This document shows positions 56,915 through 64,000 of a DNA stretch of 64,000 nt, in pieces (position 1 is the stretch's first letter; each line of letters begins with the position of its first letter). The notes under the pieces are model-generated. The model had not been told where the DNA came from, searched no databases, and saw only the letters and a program-made list of their open reading frames with translations. The position numbers and the translations under genes are program-made. Origin of the DNA: Rhizopus sp. PT2906 (lineage: Eukaryota > Mucoromycota > Mucoromycetes > Mucorales > Rhizopodaceae); the NCBI GenBank assembly GCA_025529335.1, contig JAMYHX010000103.1, positions 1 through 64,000 on the forward strand, given 5' to 3'.

Positions 56915-58512
56915 TTATATCCTTGGTGTAAGTGCCAAGTATTTGCCTTTAATTCTTACTTTAAAAGTTGAGTAAGCTAGCGCCTAGAGTCCAAATGAGT
57001 ATCATGTTTTAGTTTATCCTTTTAAAGAACTTACGAACACGTAGAATGATAACCAGACAGCAGGAAATCTCAAATAGAGAAGAATGACAAATCGACAATA
57101 GAATAAAACATTTTGAATAATCTATTTGAAAAAAAAAAAAAAAAAAAAAAAGAGTCATTAAGCGAGGTTTTGGTGGTCTTTGTGTTCTTCTTACCAGATA
57201 GCTTCGCCAATGATGAAATCGATTTACTTTGTTATATGCCTTCCTTAGTAATGGATGCCAATGAATAAGCTTGTAAGAGAGGATGTTTATAACAAGTGCT
57301 TCTATAAAGAACTCTTTTATATCAGCATCGCAGTCTTTGTTTGTTGTATCAGCCTGATTCAAGCAGCATATGGCGTGTGCAACACATTTGATGGCCCTTT
57401 CGAAGAGTGATTTGGTATATGTTTCAAAAGCAGACATGAGCTTGACAACAATCTCTTCCTTGTCTGGGGTCTGTAAACATGCTGTCAAAAAATTGAAAGC
57501 TTTGTTACATAATTCCTTAACCAGCGTAAAATTAGAAGTAGATGGCGGATGATAGCATGCTGTAGTTTATAATGTCAATAAAAGTAATATAATAACAAAA
57601 TTAGATTCTTACCATAGATCAAGTATAAAATCGTTCCAAGGTGAACAGCCAACCAAAGGAAGCCCTTCCTCAGATGATAATTTGTTGATATGGTGATAGG
57701 CACGCCATATCGTTTATTGTCCTCCAACAACAATTCCAGTCTCTTGGACATAAACAAAGAGGCGTCCTCTGCTTTTAGTTGTTGTAGCATTTTTTGGCAA
57801 CTCTCGCAAATCTCATATTGTTTATCTAAAGATTCTTTGAAAGTAGCAGCAGTTTTGCACTTCTTTTTATATTCTGGATCCTAACAAAAAAGGAGTTTAG
57901 TTGAGTACTTTATAAGCCATAGTCTTTACTTACATTTTCATCTGGAATGTAATCACGTAACAAGTTTAACTTTAATAGTTGTTTTTCTTGGCAGTCGTTA
58001 CAAAGAGAGTATTTGCTCTTATTTGGTGTTGGGTCCTCTTCAATAAAACTGGCAACTATAAATATATTACAGTTAATCTAGAGAATCATTATATAATAAG
58101 CATAACCTACATCTCTGAAGTTTATTCTCTGGAACAAGTGGTGGAGGATCGATCACTTCTCCTGACTTTTTGAAAAAAAAAAAAAAAAAAGGGAATCAGC
58201 TTTACACACACACAAATATTTCTTTTTTGTTTTTACCTGACTTCTCGCATTTTCACTTCCACAAAAAGCGCATAGCCAGTACTCCTGGGTCTCTCTTTTG
58301 CCAAGGGTTATATAAGAATCATGATTGCAATACCAGCAATTTAGCTTTATATTTTCGCTAGATTTAAATGGATTTTTAAAAGAGGCGAAAAGAAGTGTAA
58401 TCCACAAGACAATAAGAATCACAACAGCATAACTGTAATTGATGTTGACTACTTGAAGTAGATGATCGGTGCCTACAGCTGAGAAACGTTCAAACATGAA
58501 TGAATGCACCAT
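56915..58512 (-). CDS. Ima1/TMEM201-type inner nuclear membrane protein
   Basis: Homologue of Ima1 (animal Samp1/TMEM201/NET5), an inner nuclear membrane protein linked to heterochromatin and the LINC complex. Exons on the minus strand are 58237-58512, 58111-58165, 57934-58055, 57613-57880, 57195-57559, 57035-57121 and 56915-56983 (321 aa). A membrane helix at about residues 28-44 precedes an Ima1 N-terminal zinc domain with C59/C62 (CWYC), C81/C84 (CAFC), and further pairs CNDC and CESC. Two later hydrophobic segments (FLWLAVHLGTILYLIY; RFVILLYLRFPAVWLSFYVF) are probable membrane spans. The last two small exons are supported by frame and canonical introns only. Confidence 0.75.
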
Positions 58513-58855
58513 AGGGAAGAGAAAAGCTGTAATGATCGGGGTTGTTATTCAACAAAGAAATAAAACTCAAACAAGCAGTAACACATTCTAGTAAAATCCA
58601 GGTTATGTCAGAGCTCCTTGCTGTAGAAATATCTCATTGGGATAAATACTTATATATTATATAGTTGAAGTGATGCATGGCGGTAGAACTCTTTCGACAT
58701 GATCCAAAAAGAGCTTTGACTTTTCGCGCGCCAATTTGCTTGCTACAAACTGATTTGCAAGACTTGAAGGTGCATCTACGGAATTTGAACGTTTTCTAAG
58801 TGGCTTTCCATCATTTCTGATATTTTTTATCTTAATTGAAAAGTATGTCCGTACT
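58513..58855. other. Divergent promoter region
   Basis: Between the Ima1 gene (minus) and a small plus-strand gene. It holds TTTTCGCGCG (58721-58730), an exact E2F/MBF-type core, directly followed by CCAAT (58731-58735). Confidence 0.45.
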
Positions 58856-59181
58856 ATGTCAACGTTGAATCAACTACAAGCTGAACTTTCTGCTGCCCAA
58901 GGTTGACATAGTTCGACTCTAGTAATAAAACGCCTCCCTTCGCAGAGCGTCTAGATCAGGCTTCTTCTATCACTGATCTAGATGATCCCCAACCTCTCTA
59001 TCGCTACCCGTCCACTCAAATCGGTAAAAGCAACGGATTTTATTTAATATACCGTCCTAATGAGCGCAACAAAAAGATCGCCCCGGATAAGATCAGAAGG
59101 TCCGTAAAAGAATCTAAAAAAAACTCTTTTGGGCACAAGGGTAAAAAAGATGTAATGCAATCAAAAGGTGAACGAGGCTAA
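58856..59181 (+). CDS. Small unknown protein (two exons)
   Basis: Predicted 93-aa protein from exons 58856-58901 and 58946-59181, joined by a 44-nt GT-AG intron. It begins MSTLNQLQAELSAAQERLDQ (amphipathic helix), continues SSITDLDDPQPLYRYP and ends in a strongly basic tail. A GTAAAAG donor-like site follows the YPSTQI segment, so the basic tail may be intron and the gene may continue to exons farther on. No family was recognised. Support is frame continuity plus a promoter-like upstream region. Confidence 0.4.
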
Positions 59182-60163
59182 AGATTAGTTTATATCATCG
59201 AACCAACAGAGGAACCGCCCACCCGGGGAGTTGGTTTCCTGAGAGGAGGGGGGGAGCGGTCTTGTTGAATATTTATCCAGATGCACTCTAGCCAAGTCAA
59301 AGTGACGGAGAAAACCAATCATAGCCAGTAGTCACGCTGTTTTAGCCGTGAAAAGATCGTCCGAGAAAGCGTCAATGGGGGCACAAAGAAACGATGCAAC
59401 TGATGGCGGGAGTCACATCGTATTTAGCATTGATATTGACTTGTGGAGTATTTAGAGCTTTTCATAATTTGTACCTGTCTAAATTTCACTCTAACATTGG
59501 TTCACGCTTTAAACCAATTTATTCATTGGTTATTGATGAAGAGAATTCACATTCTCATGTGGATTCAAGTCAACATATGAGCATATATGACATCACTTTT
59601 TTATGTTAGCATCAGACAAGGATATTTGCTTCAAATCATATGTGAATCAAAACTCTTCATCGTGCTTGTTGTACTTGTGTAAGAAGCAAATATAAAAAGT
59701 ACAACAGTTGATATTTTTAGGCTTTACACTGGTTTTTAAAGAAAGGTTCTTGGCACAAAGCATATTTTATTCCCGCTCAAACACAAGTCCACCTGCAAGG
59801 TCCAGTGAAAAAGGGTGCGGTAAAACAAAAAAAAGGCACTGTTCCAAAAATAAATAATGATCCTAAATAGGAAAAATTGTTTCTATCAGGGAAAACAAGA
59901 TGATCATAGAAAAAGACACTTCAATTCATATGTATCTTTTTTATCAATTGAAGACAGCATGAATTAGAGAGAGAGAGAATGACTGTATACATTTGATAAC
60001 CTGTTTATTACTTCATATTATGTGCTATTATGTAAAGGAAGGATATATGGTCATGATGTGATACAACAAGTGTGTCACTTGTATGGATTTAAAAAGATTG
60101 TCCTTTTTTCTGTACTGGTCTCTTTTCCTTTTTTTTTCTTCTCCTTTTCTTTCTTGAACCATA
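59182..60163. other. Region with possible unplaced exons
   Basis: Contains a short GC-rich patch (about 59215-59260) and two protein-like stretches. 59394-59609 (MAGVTSYLALILTCGVFRAF; one probable membrane helix) is the first. The second, about 59722-59871, follows an ATTTTTAG acceptor and reads LHWFLKKGSWHKAYFIPAQT before ending at TAG. They could be exons of one small membrane-protein gene, possibly linked to the 58856 start, but I could not build a consistent frame. Confidence 0.35.
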
Positions 60164-61066
60164 ATGCTTTTACGGACTGGCTTAGTGTTATCTACTCTCT
60201 CATTGCTTTTTACTTTGGTAAATGCAAGTGGCAAAATAGTTCAAATTGTAGATGCTACAGACTTCTGTGTCTTTCTCCCCCCTAATGATGCCACTGATCG
60301 AAATATTTCTGACAGTGAGTCAGATGCTGATGCATTCTGTATGGGAAATACACCTCTTGCTACTGGTGCTGACAAACTGCCCTCTGGCTTCATCTTGTCT
60401 GCCCATTATGTAAAGACAGATAACTATGTGCAGGTCACAGGTCAGATCGATCCTTCTAAAGCCAATTTACTGAGCACAGACGATGGTGGGCAGTATGATA
60501 TTAAGGCACCTAATGGTGCCTCCTGTGCTGGATGGGACTATTTTGTCGAATTGATCGAACCCACTGGAAATGACTATTGTATTCGTTGCTGTGTAAGTCA
60601 CTATTCAAGTTGATATTGTTGTAATTAACATCCCCCTTGATAGAATAACGATAAAGACTGTAACCGTGGTATTTCCGAAGCTGGTTGTGCACGTATTGTC
60701 CCTGGTGATTACAGTGGTCCCCTTGACGGCTCCGGTGCAGGCATCTCTTCTGCTGGTTCAGTTGCCCCCTCGTCTTCTTCTATCGCTCCCTCATCTTCTG
60801 CTGCTATTTCATCCACGCCTGCTGTTGTCTCGACTTCAACAGTATCTGCTTCTGCAAGTATCTCCTCTGTTTCTTTGCCAGCCACAGCCAGTATTGCCCC
60901 AGTGTCCACTCCTAGCGCTGTTGTTTCACCTTCTCAACAAGGCAATAGTCCAACACCATCAGTACAAGGAACAGCAATTACTCAATCAGTCAATAGTGCT
61001 TCTTTAGCTAAGCCTGCTTCCCTTGTTGCAGCTGTTTGTCTCTTGATCAGCATCACAGTGATGTAA
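60164..61066 (+). CDS. GPI-anchored Ser/Thr-rich cell-surface protein
   Basis: Secreted protein of 283 aa; exons 60164-60592 and 60644-61066. A signal peptide (MLLRTGLVLSTLSLLFTLVNA) precedes a Cys-containing domain of about 140 residues (DATDFCVFLPP, DADAFCMG, GWDYFVELIEP, YCIRCC|NNDKDC). This resembles the fungal 'macrophage-activating glycoprotein' surface family. A Ser/Ala/Thr/Pro-rich stalk (about 165-260, likely O-glycosylated) follows, then a hydrophobic C-terminal tail (LVAAVCLLISITVM) preceded by small residues, as for GPI attachment. It acts at the cell wall or plasma membrane. The biochemical role is unknown. Confidence 0.8.
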
Positions 61067-61643
61067 GATGATTACATGCCGTGGGCTCTATTTCTTATTT
61101 ATAACGTTGTTAATAAAATATGAATAACCATTATTTATAATCGTGCACCGATGAATATGATTCATTGTACCGAATATTTTCATAAATTACAAAATAAAAA
61201 AGAGAATAAATCAGCGTAATAAATGTACAGAGATAACTGTAAACCACTATGCAAGGGGCGCATAATCAATAATGCACTCTAGCTTCTTTAGGATAATTTG
61301 ATCAAATATGGTTATAGGGAACATCTTTGTGGAACCTAATTAAGCAAAGTTCAAACAACAAACAGTCTGAATAATGACTCTTTTTTTTTATATTCATTAT
61401 CTTGTTGAATTATTATTTAGAAAGAGATACTTTGTTGACTTCAATTGTAAGCAAGACACGTACTGTTTTTTAGACATAAAGTAGATAAACATTGTCAATA
61501 AGCTCAACTTTGAATCCATGAGCAAAAATATCTCATCTCCAGTCTTTTTTTTAACATATCTCGCTTTCTCAGCTCTTTATACAGCCTGAATGGCAGCTAC
61601 ATTATTGTAACACATAAGGAGACTTTTTTTTTTTTACATATAA
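61067..61643. other. Intergenic region
   Basis: About 580 bp, AT-rich, with T11-T12 tracts just before the kinase start. No gene was seen. Confidence 0.55.
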
Positions 61644-62746
61644 ATGATAGGCACATTTGCCTCAGTGACAAAGGAAGTCACCCCAGAGTCTACTTTAGCA
61701 ATAAAGACATACTCAAAGCAGCATGGAAAATTAGTCCTTGAACATTACCAGCGAGAGGTTAAGACATTGAAAAGACTTGATTTAAAAGATGCTAATTCTG
61801 CAAAAGAACATCATGTAAATTACAATGACTGTCAAATTCAAGTTGTTCCTAATGTATACATTATAGATTGTTTACTTGTCTTCAATTCATGAAACGCCAT
61901 CATCTTATCAGCTATTCCTTACTTGGTATGACTATAATCTAAGACTCTATTTGGAACAACCACAAACTACAACGCGACACGCACTTGCACACAGCTTTCT
62001 TCAGCAAATATCTCAAGGGCTGCTCTTTATACATTCGCATGGAATCATTCACTGTGATATAAGTCCAGATAACATTCTGATAGATACTAATGGAAACATG
62101 TGTATTGGTGATTTTGGCTGTTCTCGCATGATTAACGAAGAAGACCAGCCTATCCAAAATGAAGTGATTGGAACAAGGTGTGTTATTATGTCTGTAAGAT
62201 GATCGAGACTCATCCCCTTCCTCTATTTATAGATGGTATAAGGCTCCAGAATACCTTTTCGGATACAAAATGTATGCTCCCTCAACCGATATATGGTCTT
62301 TAGGAGCAACCTTTACAGAACTGTTGATCGGAAAGCCACTATTTCAAGGCAACAGTGACTTGGAGCAAATTGGTCTGTATGTGAAAACACTTGGTGTTCC
62401 TTCTAAACAAGCTCAAAAAGTATACGCTCTTCATTATATATTTGAGGATAGGCTAATCATCATGTAGGAAATGTCGATTTATCCTGATGCTAATAAGCTC
62501 AACTTTTTTGATATGGATGATCCTGATTCTGATATGGATGACGAAGAATATGAAGAATCCCCTGTAAAACCATTAGAAGAAGTGCTGGAACATGCCAATG
62601 TAGACATGAATGACCGCATATTGATTCGGAATATGCTAACTTGGTCCATTAAGGATCGTTTTACTATAGAAAAGGCAAGTTGAAGTATGTCTGTTATTTA
62701 TATTTGCTAACTATATTTACAGATTCGTTCAACTTTAAGTCATTAA
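61644..62746 (+). CDS. CDK-like protein kinase with HCD catalytic loop
   Basis: Ser/Thr kinase of the CMGC/CDK-like branch, 299 aa. Exons are 61644-61814, 61867-62177, 62233-62419, 62468-62674 and 62723-62746. Visible: an incomplete glycine loop at the very start (IGTFASV), AIK lysine, HGIIHCDISPDNILI (HRD is HCD here, with the catalytic Asp kept), GDFG, GTRWYKAPE, and DIWSLGATFTELLIGKPLF. The atypical loop recalls CDK-activating kinases such as fission-yeast Csk1, but this is not certain. An acidic insert (FFDMDDPDSDMDDEEYEE) lies before the C-terminus. The last intron (62675-62722) has a GC donor (AAG|GCAAGT). The truncated glycine loop suggests a missing upstream exon. Confidence 0.75.
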
Positions 62747-62854
62747 AATTACTTTATTTTCTGCATAAAAATTTCACGGACCAATGAAGTCATTATGGTC
62801 AATGCATGAGAACGTGGGAGATTGATTACATCTTCTTTCGCTTTCCTACAAATT

Positions 62855-64000
62855 ATGAGTCAAGAAAACCCTTTAAAGTCACCCGAGACAGTTCCACTGA
62901 CAACAGAAGAGCCTGTTAGGCGAACGTGGTTGAAAGATGAGCTTGAAAATATTAACCGTTGCTCCCCAGAGGAGGAAACAGAACAAGAATTAGAACTAAG
63001 CCATGAGCAAAATAAAATTGAAAATATCATACAACCTGAAGAGAATCAATCAGATGGAGTAGACATGATGGCTCTGTTATCTCGACAACTGTCTGATTAT
63101 GAGGACAAGACAGAGGATGGATATCAAAATGTACAGGAGCCTGACGATAAATTATCTGATGAGGAACTGATTAAACGAACAGAACAGAATAAATGCATAT
63201 CACACACTCCAACACCGCCCTTGTCAAATAATTCCTCTAACGCGTCTCTTCATAAGCAAAGTGAAAAGGTACTTCAAGAGCTCCTCATGTTCTCTGAAAA
63301 CCCTGTGGCAATAAACAATGTTGACCGAATCACCGTCATTCGATATTTTGGGGCAGGCAAGAGTGGCATCTTGCCTTCTAAATATCGTTTAAAGAGAAGA
63401 CAGACGAAATGCTATCTCGTAGCTTTTGATTTTAGTGATGAAAGCGACAATGCTTTGAATTGGGCGATGGGATCTATTCTACGTGATGGAGATGAGATTC
63501 ATATTGCAACTGTTTCTAACCGTGAAGATAATCCAGATGTTGTAAAAGCAAGTGGGTTAGACAAAGGAAGTGAGGTAACCACAAAGAAAAAACTTATCCA
63601 ATGGACCTCTTTTTTTTTAAAAAAAAGGAACTATCGTAGCTAGAACGAATATCGAAAATGCTAGCTGATAGAGCAAGGAGAACTATGGATCAAATGCTTC
63701 TGTTTAGTATCAAGGTGGTCACACACGCTATTGTGGGACGTGTAAAAGAAAAACTAAAGGGACTGGTAAAGATATGGTTAGGCTTGACTCATTTGTTGCT
63801 GACAAAAAAATGACTAGATCGAAGAGAATAAATATGACATGGTTATCTGTGGTAGTCGTGGACGAAGTTCTGTCAAAAGGTAACCATGTAAATGACTGAT
63901 ATAATACTCATAACATACATATACGTATCATCTCTAGGTTATTAATGGGTTCAGTCTCAACTTATCTTGTCCATGCCACGCCCGTACCTGTCGTCGTCGT
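62855..64000 (+). CDS. Universal stress protein (UspA) family, 5' part (partial)
   Basis: Exons are 62855-63574, 63640-63765, 63818-63879 and 63938 to the window end. An acidic, disordered N-terminal region of about 185 residues precedes a UspA domain: CYLVAFDFSDESDNALNWA (first strand and helix), IHIATV, ISKMLADRARRTM, then YDMVICGSRGRSSVKR|LLMGSVSTYLVHATPVPVV. The last part is the nucleotide-binding GxRG-x-S loop and final strands, so the domain is nearly complete at the window edge. The third exon starts after a GACTAG acceptor. Fungal Usp proteins with long N-termini are of unsettled function. Confidence 0.85.

Noticed and set aside
61815..61866. Intron from the GTATAC donor at 61853 in the kinase
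   Set aside because: The GTAAAT donor at 61815 with TTATAG at 61866 gives a natural kinase sequence (HHIVYLSS...), whereas the alternative breaks it.
1..64000. tRNA, rRNA, CRISPR arrays, prophage or bacterial features
   Set aside because: No tRNA-like B-box arrangement, rRNA stretch or repeat-spacer array was seen on either strand; a eukaryotic nuclear window is not expected to hold the prokaryotic features.

Overview
The window reads as nuclear DNA of an early-diverging filamentous fungus, most likely Mucoromycota (Mucorales). The DNA is AT-rich with long poly-A/T tracts. Nearly every gene is split by short introns (about 45-65 nt, GTAAGT...TAG), and promoters carry pyrimidine runs before the ATG. 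The gene set is fungal: an SreA/Fep1-type iron GATA factor, septin, a CORVET subunit, an Ima1-like inner nuclear membrane protein and a FacC/Yat2-type carnitine acetyltransferase. All identifications are by eye from family knowledge; no database search was run.

Layout. 0-8.6 kb: 3' end of a Rab5-type GTPase, a Zn2Cys6 regulator, a DDHD phospholipase (minus), fructose-1,6-bisphosphatase and an unknown minus-strand gene. 8.6-12.1 kb: gene-poor, with decayed coding scraps, probably transposon remains. 12.1-30.5 kb: iron GATA factor, DPBB/expansin-like secreted protein, Iml2/TTC39 TPR protein, carnitine acetyltransferase, bHLH factor, four-RRM Mrn1/Nrd1 protein, Hsp20, a coiled-coil unknown and a Cdc11-type septin. 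30.5-35.2 kb: a relic island with a SWIM-finger Mutator-like fragment, a diverged 260-280 bp direct repeat, and a short spliced gene whose N-terminal half looks like the end of a Fanzor/TnpB nuclease. 35.5-51.8 kb: four long plus-strand genes (CASP/Coy1 golgin, SAM-domain MAPKKK of Bck1/Mkh1 type, F-BAR RhoGAP of Rgd1 type, Vps8). 51.8-60 kb: a broken trypsin-like gene start, a C2H2 factor, relic scraps, an Ima1 homologue and uncertain small ORFs. 60.1-64 kb: a GPI-anchored Ser/Thr-rich protein, a CDK-like kinase and the start of a universal-stress-protein gene.

How genes work together. There is no operon logic. Thematic links are endosomal traffic (Rab5 and the CORVET subunit Vps8; CASP in Golgi traffic), cell integrity and polarity (Bck1-type MAPKKK, Rgd1-type RhoGAP, septin), and growth on non-sugar carbon (FBP, carnitine acetyltransferase). 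Exon models were assembled by hand from frame continuity, GT/GC-AG sites and family alignment; complete models sum to whole codons.

Most notable: five GC-AG introns among roughly 90 inferred; a 12-nt micro-exon in the DDHD gene; seven LW[AP]V-type repeats in the MAPKKK linker; the Fanzor-like chimera; inverted copies of one peptide-coding segment differing mostly at silent sites; and readable promoter elements at Hsp20, FBP and the iron GATA gene.
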